This document shows positions 31,341-40,220 of a DNA stretch of 40,235 nt, in pieces. Under the pieces are notes generated by a model. It ran no database searches and was not told where the DNA came from. It saw only the letters and a program-made list of their open reading frames with translations. The position numbers and the translations under genes were made by a program. This stretch comes from Clostridium_AB sp036639235 (GTDB lineage: Bacteria; Bacillota; Clostridia; Clostridiales; Caloramatoraceae), in NCBI RefSeq assembly GCF_036639235.1, contig NZ_JAVWJB010000016.1, positions 1-40,235 of the forward strand, given 5' to 3'. The stretch's first letter is position 1, and every line of letters begins with the position of its first letter.

Positions 31341-33969
31341 ATTTTCTATCATTAAAAATAACTTTAAATAGCTGAATAATAATAGTTGGTATAAATGCAA
31401 GTAGGATAACATATGCAAACTGCATTGATGTAAGCATAGCAGTTTCAAATATACCCATAAATGCTGGAACAGTTAATACAATAGCAAGTAATGCTGAACC
31501 TGTTATAAATGCATACCAAGTGTATTTGTTTGTAAATAAACCTATCTTAAATAAAGACTTATTCCATCTAGAGTTAAATCCATGGAACAATCTAGCAAGA
31601 CAAAGTGTAGCAAATGCCATTGTTGATGCTGTAGCAGTTGAATCAGCAGTTGTTGCATAATCAGATGTAAAGAATGCTAAATAGTAAGCACCAATAGTAC
31701 ATGCAGCAATGACAAAACCTTCAAATATAATTTCTCTAATTAAAGGTTTTGTAAGTATTGATTCATCTGACTTTCTAGGCTTTTGCTTTAGAAGGTCATT
31801 TTTAGGTTTTTCAAGTCCAATTGCAATAGCAGGTAAACTATCTGTTAAAAGGTTAATAAACAGAAGGTGTACTGGGGCAAAAGGAGCAGGTAGCATTGCA
31901 ACTGAAGCATAAAGAACAGCGAATATACCAGCAGTATTACCTGAAAGTAGGAATTTAATTGCATTTTGAATATTAGTATAAATATTTCTACCATTAGCAA
32001 CAGCTTTAATGATTGTTGCAAAATTATCATCTGTAAGTATCATTGATGAAGCATCCTTAGCAACCTCGGTACCAGTGATACCCATTGATATACCAATATC
32101 CGCTTGCTTTAGGGCAGGTGCATCATTAACACCATCACCTGTCATAGCTACGATTTCACCAAGTTCTTGGAAGGCCTTAACAATTCTAATTTTATGTTCT
32201 GGAGAAACTCTAGCATAAACTGATATATGTCTAATTCTTTTCTTAAGTTCATCATCAGACATTTTATCTAATTCAACACCATCAATTGCCTCATCTCCAT
32301 CTTCAAATATACCAATTTCCTTAGCAATTGCAGTTGCAGTAATCTTGTGATCACCTGTAATCATAATAGGCTTAATTCCAGCCATTTTACTTTCTTCAAC
32401 AGCTTGCTTAGACTCTACTCTTGGTGGGTCTATCATTGAAATTAGACCTAGGAAAATAAAGTTATTCTCGTCTTCTAAATTAAGGGTCTTATTTGAATCT
32501 AACACCTTATATCCAAATGCAAGAACTCTAAGTCCATTTTCAGAGAAGTATTTATTAGCATCTTCTATTTTTTTCTTATATTCATCATTAAAATCTAGGA
32601 TTTCACCGTTAATATTAATGCTTGATATTCTAGACATCATAACATCAACTGCACCCTTTGTTAACATATAGAATTTAGAGTCTATTTCATTTAGAGTACT
32701 CATAAGCTTTCTATCAGAATCAAATGGTATTTCTGATAAACGAGAATAAGTTTCACGTATAGTTGTAGGATCAAGGTTCTTATCCTTTGCAAGGTTAACT
32801 AAAGCAACCTCAGTAGGGTCTCCAATTTCAACCCCATCCTTTGAATCAGAATCATTACATAAAACGCTAGAGTTTATAAGGAATCTAAGTGTTTTATCAT
32901 CTGTATCAAATTCATCTGACTTAATAATTGTTTCGTTAACATATGCACCTTTGACGGTCATTTTGTTTTGTGTAAGAGTTCCTGTTTTATCTGAACAAAT
33001 TATAGATACAGAGCCAAGACCCTCTACAGCTTTAAGGTTTCTAATTATAGCATTTTGTTTTGCCATCTTTTGTGTACCTATAGCTAAAACTATTGTAACA
33101 ATAGAACTTAATGCCTCTGGTATAGCTGCAACAGCTAATGCAACAGCGAACATAAGAGCATCGATTATAGGAGTACCTCTATACCAAGATAAACCGAATA
33201 CTAAAATACAAACAAGGATTACACCAATTGCAAGTTTTTTACCAAAGTCATCTAGGCTTACCTGAAGAGGTGTTTTCTTTTCTTTAGCTGTATTAAGTAA
33301 AGATGCAATCTTTCCTATTTCGGTGCTCATACCTGTTGCGGTTACAACCACTGTAGCACGACCATAAGTAACTAAAGTTCCTGAAAATACCATGTTTTTT
33401 TGGTCTCCAAGGGGAATGTTATCACTTGTGATAATTTCATCTGTTTTAAGAACATTTTCAGCTTCACCAGTTAGTGAACTTTCATTAACATTAAGTGAAT
33501 AATTTTCAATAATTCTACCATCAGCAGTTACGAAATCACCAGCCTCTAGTAATAAAACATCTCCAACTACAACATCCTTAGAAGGTATTTCAATTTTTTC
33601 ACCATTTCTAAGTACCTTAGCTTTAGGAGAGGATAGGGATTTAAGAGCATCAAGAGACTTTTCAGCCTTAACATGTTGAACAGTACCAAGAATTGCATTA
33701 AGAATTAATACAGCAAATATAACTATAGTACTTTCAACGTTTTTCATAAACATAGAAATAAGTGCAGCTACAATAAGGATAATTACTGAAAGGTCTTTAA
33801 ATTGGTCAAAAAATACCTTAACTATGCTGTCTTTCTTAGTTTCTACTAGTTCATTTAGTCCATTATTTTTAATACTTTCTTCTACTTGAGAAGATGATAG
33901 TCCTAGAGCGCTATTAATATTAAATTCACTTAGAACCTCACTTTTTGATTTTAAAAAATATTTTTTCAT
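31339..33969 (-). CDS. P-type cation-transporting ATPase, Ca2+/Mn2+ (PMR1/SERCA-like) type, likely Mn2+ exporter
   Basis: 876 aa, P2A-type layout with an N-terminal cation-ATPase domain and about 10 membrane helices. Motifs: LTGEA (166-170, serine of usual TGES replaced by Ala), helix 4 AIPEALSS (282-289), phosphorylated Asp327 in CSDKTGTLT, KGA in the nucleotide domain, TGD, GDGVNDAPAL hinge, and helix 6 INLLTD matching the Asn-Thr-Asp ion ligands of SERCA. By sequence alone it is called a calcium ATPase. The yybP-ykoY type manganese riboswitch in its leader, and riboswitch-linked homologues such as lactococcal YoaB, point to Mn2+ efflux. Ribosome site AAAGGAG before ATG 33969. Confidence 0.93.
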   Translation of the reverse strand: MKKYFLKSKSEVLSEFNINSALGLSSSQVEESIKNNGLNELVETKKDSIVKVFFDQFKDLSVIILIVAALISMFMKNVESTIVIFAVLILNAILGTVQHVKAEKSLDALKSLSSPKAKVLRNGEKIEIPSKDVVVGDVLLLEAGDFVTADGRIIENYSLNVNESSLTGEAENVLKTDEIITSDNIPLGDQKNMVFSGTLVTYGRATVVVTATGMSTEIGKIASLLNTAKEKKTPLQVSLDDFGKKLAIGVILVCILVFGLSWYRGTPIIDALMFAVALAVAAIPEALSSIVTIVLAIGTQKMAKQNAIIRNLKAVEGLGSVSIICSDKTGTLTQNKMTVKGAYVNETIIKSDEFDTDDKTLRFLINSSVLCNDSDSKDGVEIGDPTEVALVNLAKDKNLDPTTIRETYSRLSEIPFDSDRKLMSTLNEIDSKFYMLTKGAVDVMMSRISSININGEILDFNDEYKKKIEDANKYFSENGLRVLAFGYKVLDSNKTLNLEDENNFIFLGLISMIDPPRVESKQAVEESKMAGIKPIMITGDHKITATAIAKEIGIFEDGDEAIDGVELDKMSDDELKKRIRHISVYARVSPEHKIRIVKAFQELGEIVAMTGDGVNDAPALKQADIGISMGITGTEVAKDASSMILTDDNFATIIKAVANGRNIYTNIQNAIKFLLSGNTAGIFAVLYASVAMLPAPFAPVHLLFINLLTDSLPAIAIGLEKPKNDLLKQKPRKSDESILTKPLIREIIFEGFVIAACTIGAYYLAFFTSDYATTADSTATASTMAFATLCLARLFHGFNSRWNKSLFKIGLFTNKYTWYAFITGSALLAIVLTVPAFMGIFETAMLTSMQFAYVILLAFIPTIIIQLFKVIFNDRK

Positions 33970-33985
33970 ACATATCTCCTTTCGT

Positions 33986-34046
33986 ACAAAAATAAAAGAG
34001 ACCCTTAATATAATTCCCTGAAAATCAGAATTATATTAAAAGTCTC
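33986..34046 (-). terminator. Riboswitch-controlled terminator in the ATPase leader
   Basis: On the minus strand, GAGAC plus a following T/A-rich arm (34046-34028) pairs over 19 bp with 34016-33998 ending GGGTCTC (two U-G pairs), followed by TTTTATTTTT. Its 5' strand begins inside the aptamer's conserved CGAGAC, so hairpin and folded aptamer exclude each other. Ligand binding would then prevent termination, an ON switch. Confidence 0.8.
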
Positions 34047-34125
34047 GTTACCATCAAGTTTGGCATATAACACCAGATATAAAATCGAGATTGTTGATGT
34101 TATATTTAAACTACTCCCTTTCAAT
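34037..34125 (-). ncRNA. yybP-ykoY-type (Mn2+) riboswitch aptamer
   Basis: The minus-strand leader has the class hallmarks in order: AAAGGGAGTAG at the 5' side, a 10-bp arm ATATAACATC pairing with GGTGTTATAT, a small TGCCA/TGGTA hairpin, then CGAGACTTT, whose CTTT closes the basal stem with AAAG. GGAGUAG and CGAGAC are the two conserved strands that form the Mn2+ site in this class. A separate P2 hairpin seen in some members is not apparent. Class and metal are assigned by recall of the consensus. Its position between a promoter, a terminator and a cation ATPase supports the call. Confidence 0.78.
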
Positions 34126-34131
34126 ATTATT

Positions 34132-34160
34132 ATAATATAGAATAATAAAAAATATGTCAA
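34132..34160 (-). promoter_or_regulatory. Promoter of the riboswitch-ATPase unit
   Basis: Minus strand consensus TTGACA (34160-34155), 17-nt spacer, TATTAT (34137-34132). The start point falls at about 34125, exactly at the beginning of the aptamer. Confidence 0.8.
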
Positions 34161-34237
34161 TAAAAAATGTTAAAATGTTAAAAAAATTCCAATATATTTT
34201 ATTATTTATCTAATTATATGATATATATATTGATTTA

Positions 34238-34246
34238 TGGTATAAT
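34238..34246 (+). promoter_or_regulatory. Extended -10 promoter of the RelA/SpoT-domain gene
   Basis: TGGTATAAT, a perfect -10 with TGn extension and no clear -35, about 30 nt before the GGAGG ribosome site. Confidence 0.5.
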
Positions 34247-34286
34247 TTATAGTGAAACATACTGTTTTAAGCCAATGGAGGGGAAA

Positions 34287-35813
34287 ATGAGACTTAAAAT
34301 TTTTGATTTTGTTGATGAGGTTATTGATAACTTAGAAAATATAACTTATGATCTTGAAGAAGCGTCAAAGGATATATCTAGTTACTTTGCAGATCTTTTA
34401 GAAGATAGTGGAAGTGGATATATCAACATAGTATCAAGGGTTAAGTCGGTTGACAGCCTTAAGGAAAAAATACTTCGAAACGAGTATTATAAAAGATACA
34501 ATACATCTGATGAGGTATTAGGCAATTTATCTGATCTTGTAGGAGTTAGAATAGAATGTAGATTTATTGAAGATGAAAAAAGTATATTTAGATATCTTAA
34601 AAAAACCTTTAAAATATATGACTCTAAAGGTTATTTCTTCAGTAATTTAAATCCTAATATAAAGTTACAATTAAGAAGTCCTCAGCCTGAGGTTCAGAAA
34701 AACGGCTTTAAAATTTTTAGGATAGATGGAAGGTTTTTACTTCATAATCAAGAATATAATTTTGAGCTGCAGATTAAATCTATAGTAAATATGTTCTGGG
34801 GAGATATAGAACATAAAATTATTTACAAAAACTATAATTATATGCTTAATGATAAGTTCTTTAAGGAAATTATGGGATCTATTAAAAATAGTTTATCTAT
34901 GATTGATAATCAGCTTCTTGTTATAGACAACCACTTAAACAAAGTTAATACATCAGATGCTGATGTAAGGCGAGAACAAATAGAAGAGCTTTTAGCTAAG
35001 ATTGTTTATGATGTTTTCTCTAAGAAAATGAAAAGTAGCTTAGGTTTTATAGTTGACTTTAGAAAGGCATGTTACATAATAATTAAATATATAGTAATGA
35101 AAAACACTGTTAGAATTGCAGATGATTATAATGTTATTTTAATTAATATATTAACAAGGCTTAATGAGATAGGTACAGATGAAATTAGTTTTAATAGTCA
35201 AATAGTATTTGAAAGAACACCTGTATTTAAGGACGAGTTTTCAAAAATATTTGGAACGAAGCTTTTAGATTCTATTAATGAGGAGCTACAGTGGAATCTA
35301 TTTTTTAGAATATTATTTGTAATAGAGCCAAGAACAAATGTAGAGGACTTTGAGAATTTTGTAGAATTTATACGTGATATGTTTATTAAATGTTATGGAT
35401 TCAAAAAGCTTGATGAGAAGTTTGTACATGAGTCAAAGCATATTAGAAATAAACTTATGAAGCATATTGCAATCTGCTTTGATAAAATAGATATAATAGA
35501 CTTTTTATATGAGGATAATATTATAAGAGTTAATGAATGTATAGAAGAAATATGTGATTTAATTATTAAAAATATTGATGGATATATAACATTTACTGAA
35601 TATGAAAATATCTATTACGGATTATTAGAGTTTTCAATTTTATCTGTATTTGGGAATACAGTTAAAACTGAAGATGCAATTGAATTTATTGATATGGTTA
35701 AGAACACCTCAGATAAAATAAAAATAAGCAATGAAGTTCTAAAGTATATTAATACTTTAGAATCTTTAGATGAGGTTAGTGCAGACGATATTTTAGCTTT
35801 ATTTAAAATGTAA
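34287..35813 (+). CDS. RelA/SpoT nucleotidyltransferase-domain protein with large helical C-terminal region
   Basis: 508 aa from ATG 34287, chosen for GGAGG 5 nt upstream; two earlier in-frame ATGs (34218, 34275) lack a site. Residues 25-185 resemble the (p)ppGpp synthetase domain of small alarmone synthetases: IVSRVKSVDSLKEKILR (48-64), LSDLVGVRIECRF with Mg-binding Asp83, ELQIKSI (160-166, matching EIQIRT) and FWGDIEHKIIYK (170-181). The GYRSLH-type guanine-binding motif is altered to GFKIFR (140-145): Tyr to Phe and no histidine. No HD hydrolase, TGS or ACT domain. Residues 230-508 are an unrecognised, mostly helical region. It may make alarmone, transfer pyrophosphate to another acceptor such as tRNA as toxSAS enzymes do, or be catalytically weak. 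Confidence 0.82.
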   Translation: MRLKIFDFVDEVIDNLENITYDLEEASKDISSYFADLLEDSGSGYINIVSRVKSVDSLKEKILRNEYYKRYNTSDEVLGNLSDLVGVRIECRFIEDEKSIFRYLKKTFKIYDSKGYFFSNLNPNIKLQLRSPQPEVQKNGFKIFRIDGRFLLHNQEYNFELQIKSIVNMFWGDIEHKIIYKNYNYMLNDKFFKEIMGSIKNSLSMIDNQLLVIDNHLNKVNTSDADVRREQIEELLAKIVYDVFSKKMKSSLGFIVDFRKACYIIIKYIVMKNTVRIADDYNVILINILTRLNEIGTDEISFNSQIVFERTPVFKDEFSKIFGTKLLDSINEELQWNLFFRILFVIEPRTNVEDFENFVEFIRDMFIKCYGFKKLDEKFVHESKHIRNKLMKHIAICFDKIDIIDFLYEDNIIRVNECIEEICDLIIKNIDGYITFTEYENIYYGLLEFSILSVFGNTVKTEDAIEFIDMVKNTSDKIKISNEVLKYINTLESLDEVSADDILALFKM

Positions 35814-35815
35814 TT

Positions 35816-35844
35816 AAAAAGTTGGTTTTTACCAACTTTTTTTT
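35816..35844 (+). terminator. Intrinsic terminator
   Basis: Perfect 11-bp stem AAAAAGTTGGT / ACCAACTTTTT with TTTT loop, then TTT. Confidence 0.93.
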
Positions 35845-35900
35845 ATTAAGTAAATATTTAAAAAATCGATAATATTATTAAATATTATACCATAAATATA

Positions 35901-35927
35901 CTATACTAGTATTTTTATCTAGTATAG
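35901..35927. repeat. Inverted repeat upstream of the chemoreceptor gene
   Basis: Perfect 9-bp arms CTATACTAG and CTAGTATAG with a 9-nt spacer, ending 29 nt before ATG 35956. With no U tract after it, an operator or a leader stem is more likely than a terminator. Confidence 0.5.
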
Positions 35928-35955
35928 CACCAAAAACTATAGGGGGGATGATATT

Positions 35956-38034
35956 ATGACAAAACAGCCCACTGTAAAGCTTAAAGGTATAAGGGGTAGG
36001 TTAGTCTTAGTGATATCAGTGATTACTTTAATTTCTGTTTTAGTTCTCGGTATGCTTACTATAACTCAGGTTAAAAGCAATATAAAAAACCAAGTTATAG
36101 AAGGGAAAATGGAGGAAATAAAGGGTGTTGATAGCAGTATTAATATCTTTTTTGAATCTTTAATAAACGATTGTAATATGATTACAAACAAAACTTCCCA
36201 AAGCCTTAGTGAATTTACAATTACTAAGTACCTAGATAAAACCTCACCAAATTCAAAGGTACCAATGACCCCAAATGCAAGTCAGGGAGTAGAAAGAATT
36301 ATCTATACACAATTTCAAGATTATATGAAATCACATCCTTATGTTACAGATGTATTTTTAGGAACTAAGGATGGTGGATATGTTCAAGCAGCAAGCGGAA
36401 GTGTTCCAAATAATTATGATCCTAGAAAAAGACCTTGGTATAAAAAAGGTGAAAATGCTATAGACAAGCCATTAATTACAGATGCTTATCTTTGGGATGG
36501 AGCAAACTCTATTAATGTAAGTGTAGTTAAGGGAATAAAATCTACAGATGGTCAATTAGCAGGAGTTCAAGCTATGGATGTTAGACTTGATGTATTAACA
36601 AATCTTGTATCTAAAATTAAAATTGGTGAGTCAGGATATATTGTTTTAAGTCAAAATGACGGAACAATATTATCCCATACGAAAAAGCCAGAGTTTAATT
36701 TTAAAAATGTTAAGGATATTAGCTTAGATGTTAATAAGATAAAGAGTAAAAAATACATAGGATATGAGGCTGATAATAAGGATTATTTAGCAATTAACTT
36801 TACATCAGAAGAAACTGGATGGAATTATACATTATTTATTTTAGAAAGCGAAATGTTTTCAAGTCTATATAAAACTATAGGAAGTATCATATTTATATCG
36901 ATAATATTAATTATTTTTGCGATTATAGCTGCATTTATAGTTTCTTCAAGAATTTCTAAGCCTATCTTATTAATTTCAAGTTTACTTGATAAAACAGCAA
37001 GACTTGATTTAACAATAGATAGAAAGTATGACGTATTGAAAGAGAGTAAAGATGAAATAGGTGTAATTAGTAGATCTGTATTTAATTTAAGAAATGAATT
37101 TAGAAAAATCATAGAGCAGCTTAGAAGTGGGTCTACTACAGTTTTAACATATTCTGATGGGCTATTAAACGAGGCAGAGGATGCTAGTGAGGCAATAAAG
37201 GCTATATCATCAAATGTTGAAGAACTTGCAACAGGGGCAACTCAGCAGGCAAAAAGGGCAGAGGATGGAAATGAAAAACTAATTAGCTTTTCTGAAAGTA
37301 TTGACGGTGCAATAACAGACACTAATGAAATGAAAAACCAATCACATACTATGAGAGATGTTAATCAAAAAAGTGTTGAATCATTAAACTATTTAATAGA
37401 TAAGTTTAATCAAAGTAGTGTTTCATTTATAGAAATTAAAAATAATATAAGTGAACTTTCACAAAGATCAACATCTATTGAGAATATAGTTAATACAATT
37501 GAATCAATTGCTCAGCAAACAAACTTACTTGCTTTAAATGCAGCAATTGAGGCGGCAAGAGCAGGAGATGCAGGTAGAGGATTTGCTGTTGTAGCAGACG
37601 AAGTTAGAAAGTTATCTGAGGAAACAGAAATGTCCACTAAGGAAATTTGTAAATTTGTTGAAGAAATTCAACAGGAAATAAATAGAGCTAAAACAAGTGT
37701 TGGCTATGGAGAGAGAATACAAGAAGAGGTTAAGGGGGCAGTTGTAAATACTAAGGAAGACGTTGAATCGATAAATACTGTTATAGCTGAAATAATTACA
37801 AGACTTAATACCTTAAGTAATGGAATCAATAGTGTAGGTAAGTATAAGGAAGAGGTTATGGTTAATATCGATGATATATCAACTATAGCACAGCAGTCAG
37901 CAGCATCAATTCAAGAAGTATCAGCAAATGTAATTATACAAGCTAATGTTGTTTCAGAACTTAGTAAAACAGCTGAGTCTTTAAAGGGAGTGGTTGACAA
38001 TATGGAGGGTATGGTAAGAAGATTTAAAATATAA
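35956..38034 (+). CDS. Methyl-accepting chemotaxis protein with dCache sensor
   Basis: 692 aa. Transmembrane helix 1 at about 15-36, periplasm-facing (extracellular) dCache_1 domain to about 300 with the DPRKRPWYKKG signature (155-165) and DAYLWDGANSINVSVVKGI typical of small-molecule-binding Cache domains, helix 2 at 308-330, HAMP region, then the cytoplasmic signalling coiled coil whose hairpin tip includes IAQQTNLLALNAAIEAARAG and GFAVVADEVRKLSEE. It senses an extracellular ligand, probably an amino acid or organic acid, and signals through CheW/CheV to CheA. Ribosome site AGGGGGG. Monocistronic between two terminators; no sigma-D promoter is visible. Confidence 0.95.
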   Translation: MTKQPTVKLKGIRGRLVLVISVITLISVLVLGMLTITQVKSNIKNQVIEGKMEEIKGVDSSINIFFESLINDCNMITNKTSQSLSEFTITKYLDKTSPNSKVPMTPNASQGVERIIYTQFQDYMKSHPYVTDVFLGTKDGGYVQAASGSVPNNYDPRKRPWYKKGENAIDKPLITDAYLWDGANSINVSVVKGIKSTDGQLAGVQAMDVRLDVLTNLVSKIKIGESGYIVLSQNDGTILSHTKKPEFNFKNVKDISLDVNKIKSKKYIGYEADNKDYLAINFTSEETGWNYTLFILESEMFSSLYKTIGSIIFISIILIIFAIIAAFIVSSRISKPILLISSLLDKTARLDLTIDRKYDVLKESKDEIGVISRSVFNLRNEFRKIIEQLRSGSTTVLTYSDGLLNEAEDASEAIKAISSNVEELATGATQQAKRAEDGNEKLISFSESIDGAITDTNEMKNQSHTMRDVNQKSVESLNYLIDKFNQSSVSFIEIKNNISELSQRSTSIENIVNTIESIAQQTNLLALNAAIEAARAGDAGRGFAVVADEVRKLSEETEMSTKEICKFVEEIQQEINRAKTSVGYGERIQEEVKGAVVNTKEDVESINTVIAEIITRLNTLSNGINSVGKYKEEVMVNIDDISTIAQQSAASIQEVSANVIIQANVVSELSKTAESLKGVVDNMEGMVRRFKI

Positions 38035-38044
38035 AAAGTTAACT

Positions 38045-38081
38045 AGGAAAAAGCAGTATTTTCTTGCTTTTTCCTTTTTTT
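38045..38081 (+). terminator. Intrinsic terminator after the chemoreceptor
   Basis: Perfect 11-bp stem AGGAAAAAGCA / TGCTTTTTCCT with 9-nt loop and six further T. Confidence 0.93.
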
Positions 38082-38110
38082 ATTCATAATATATATTTAG
38101 AGGTGAGAAT

Positions 38111-39292
38111 TTGAAAAAGATTTTACATGTAATTTCACAGTACCCAGATAAAACAGGAAGTGGAATATTCCTAAGAGCACTTGTGAATGAGGGAGAAAAA
38201 GCAGGGTATACACAGGCAGTAGTTTCAGCATCGACTAAAAATATGGATGTTGTAAAGTTTAAGGAAGAAATAGTAGAATATAAGGTAGAATTTAATAGTG
38301 AAAGTCTTGATTTTAATATAGTAGGTATGAGCGATATTATGCCATATCCTAGTACAAAATACAGCCAGTTAACTAATGATAAGTATAATTTATATATAGA
38401 TGAATTTGAAAAAACAATATTGAGGGCTGTAGATGAGTTTAGGCCAGACATTATACTTTCTCACCATATATGGTTAACAACATCAATTATAACAAGAATT
38501 AAAGGTAAGGCGAAGCTTATTGTATTTTCACAGGGAACTGAATTAAGGCAGTTAAACCTTTCACCGAGGTTTAAAGATGAGGTTATTTTAGCAGCTAAAA
38601 ATATAGATTTAGTATGTGCATTAAATGAATATCAGAAGGAAGAAATAAGTTCAAAATTTAATATAGATAGAAGTAAAATTAAAGTTTTTGGGGTAGGTTT
38701 TAATAAGCAGTATTTTTATAAAGATAAAGATGATTTTATTAATAATGACTTTGTTTTTATTGGTAAAATAGCAAAAAGTAAAGGTGTAGAGTGTCTTATT
38801 AGGGCTTTTAAAATGATTAAAGGAAAGCATAAACTGTATATTATTGGCAGTGGTCTTGAGGAGAATTATATGAAAAACCTCTCAATGGGGGATAATAGAA
38901 TTGTTTTTACAGGTCATTTAACCCAAGAAGAGGCTGGTAATATACTAAGAAAAAGTAAAGTTTTTGTATTACCTTCTTTTTATGAGGGTTTACCACTTGT
39001 TATCATGGAGGCATTATCCTGTAGATGTAGCGTTATTGTTTCAGATATAAAAGGTATAAAGCCATGGATTTCAGATGAAATAAACAATAGTAAGGCTATA
39101 AAATACCTTCCTATGCCAAGGGTAAATGTAGATATTCCATTAGATGAAGATATAGATGTGTTCATTGAAGATTTAGCTCAAGTTATGAAAGAAGCAATAG
39201 ATGAAAAAATAGACTTCGACAGTATAGAGAATAATGTTAAAAGTAGATCCTGGGAAGGATATTTTAAAAAGCTTGAAAAGGAGTTTATTTAA
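38111..39292 (+). CDS. Family 4 (GT-B) glycosyltransferase
   Basis: 393 aa from TTG 38111, with AGAGGTGA close upstream; the N-terminus MKKILHVISQYPDKTGSGIFLRAL is the usual first strand and glycine loop of GT-B enzymes. C-terminal donor-binding half: FVFIGKIAKSKGVECLIRAFK, LYIIGSG, and the E-x7-E motif in SFYEGLPLVIMEALSC. Retaining transfer from a nucleotide sugar is expected. No signal peptide. Acceptor is unknown; no other envelope genes adjoin it. A terminator separates it from the chemoreceptor and the following PHP gene has its own promoter. Confidence 0.88.
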   Translation: MKKILHVISQYPDKTGSGIFLRALVNEGEKAGYTQAVVSASTKNMDVVKFKEEIVEYKVEFNSESLDFNIVGMSDIMPYPSTKYSQLTNDKYNLYIDEFEKTILRAVDEFRPDIILSHHIWLTTSIITRIKGKAKLIVFSQGTELRQLNLSPRFKDEVILAAKNIDLVCALNEYQKEEISSKFNIDRSKIKVFGVGFNKQYFYKDKDDFINNDFVFIGKIAKSKGVECLIRAFKMIKGKHKLYIIGSGLEENYMKNLSMGDNRIVFTGHLTQEEAGNILRKSKVFVLPSFYEGLPLVIMEALSCRCSVIVSDIKGIKPWISDEINNSKAIKYLPMPRVNVDIPLDEDIDVFIEDLAQVMKEAIDEKIDFDSIENNVKSRSWEGYFKKLEKEFI

Positions 39293-39331
39293 AATATCTA
39301 TAGAATGTATACATATGATTTAAAAAATAAA

Positions 39332-39359
39332 TTGAAAAAAACTGTGGAGAGGATATAAT
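39332..39359 (+). promoter_or_regulatory. Promoter of the second PHP gene
   Basis: TTGAAA (39332-39337), 16-nt spacer, perfect TATAAT (39354-39359); start point near 39366, just before AAGGAGA. Confidence 0.7.
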
Positions 39360-39387
39360 TTATATAAAAGCCTTTAAGGAGAGTAAT

Positions 39388-40023
39388 ATGATTATAGATA
39401 CACACATCCATGAGAGTAAATACTCAGGAGATAGTTTAATGACACTTGAAGAAGTAGTAGATGCAGCAATTAATATAGGACTTGATGGAATTTGTATTAC
39501 TGATCATGAAAGTATGGAAATTAAATCTGAAGCATTAGCATTATCTAATAAGAAAAATTTCCCTATAATAGTTGGTGCAGAATTTTTAACATATGAAGGT
39601 GATGTTCTGGTTTTTGGACTTGATTCTCTTCCAGATGAGAAGATACATCTTAATGAATTGCTTGATATGGTTGATAAATGCGGAGGGGTTGCAATAGCAG
39701 CACATCCATATAGAAAAAATAATAGAGGACTTGAAGATAACATAAAAATAGCTGAAAATCTTCATGGAGTTGAATGTTTAAATGGAAGTACACCAAAGGA
39801 TTTAAACTACCTTGCATATAAGGTATGTTTAGAAAGGGGACTTGCTACCTTTGGAGGAAGCGATTCTCATATAACTAAAAAAGTAGGTTGCTTTGCCACA
39901 GAGTTTTTAATGGAAATTAATAATTTAAATGATTTTATTTATGCTGTGAAGAATAAGTTAACAAGGCCAGTAATGTATAGTGAAAATGGTTTTGTTAACA
40001 TAGAAAATTATTTATGTAATTAA
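39388..40023 (+). CDS. PHP-domain metal-dependent phosphoesterase, short form
   Basis: 211 aa. Metal ligands: DTHIHESKYSGDS at the N-terminus, ITDHESME, VGAEFLTYEGDVLVFGL, AAHPYR and GGSDSHI. It is shorter than the PHP protein at 21577 and lacks its insert and lysine-rich tail, resembling stand-alone PHP-C-type phosphoesterases. AAGGAGA precedes ATG 39388. Substrate unknown. Confidence 0.85.
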   Translation: MIIDTHIHESKYSGDSLMTLEEVVDAAINIGLDGICITDHESMEIKSEALALSNKKNFPIIVGAEFLTYEGDVLVFGLDSLPDEKIHLNELLDMVDKCGGVAIAAHPYRKNNRGLEDNIKIAENLHGVECLNGSTPKDLNYLAYKVCLERGLATFGGSDSHITKKVGCFATEFLMEINNLNDFIYAVKNKLTRPVMYSENGFVNIENYLCN

Positions 40024-40085
40024 TTTATGTATATTTAACCTAAATAAGAATAGAATAATAATATACTATTTTAAGGAGGGTTAAG

Positions 40086-40220
40086 TTGAATAAGAAATAT
40101 AAAGCCGTATTTTACGAATTGAAGCAGTGGAGAGATAATGAAATTCAGCTTGGCAACATGGAGAAGGCTAGGCATCTACATACATTATCAAAGAAATACA
40201 AAATACCTTACTATATATAA
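40086..40220 (+). CDS. 44-aa basic small protein, unknown function
   Basis: A very strong ribosome site AAGGAGGG followed after 5 nt by TTG opens a 44-codon frame beginning MNKKYKAVFYELKQWRDNE and ending KYKIPYYI. The protein is basic, aromatic-rich and probably one or two helices. I do not recognise it. The frame ends 15 nt before the window edge. No terminator is visible. Confidence 0.6.
   Translation: MNKKYKAVFYELKQWRDNEIQLGNMEKARHLHTLSKKYKIPYYI

Noticed and set aside
32951..33265. Open frame of 104 codons on the + strand
   Set aside because: It is wholly antisense to the P-type ATPase, lacks a ribosome site, and mirrors conserved membrane-helix codons.
38080..38451. Open frame of 123 codons on the - strand
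   Set aside because: Antisense to the glycosyltransferase and crossing the terminator; no start signal or domain.
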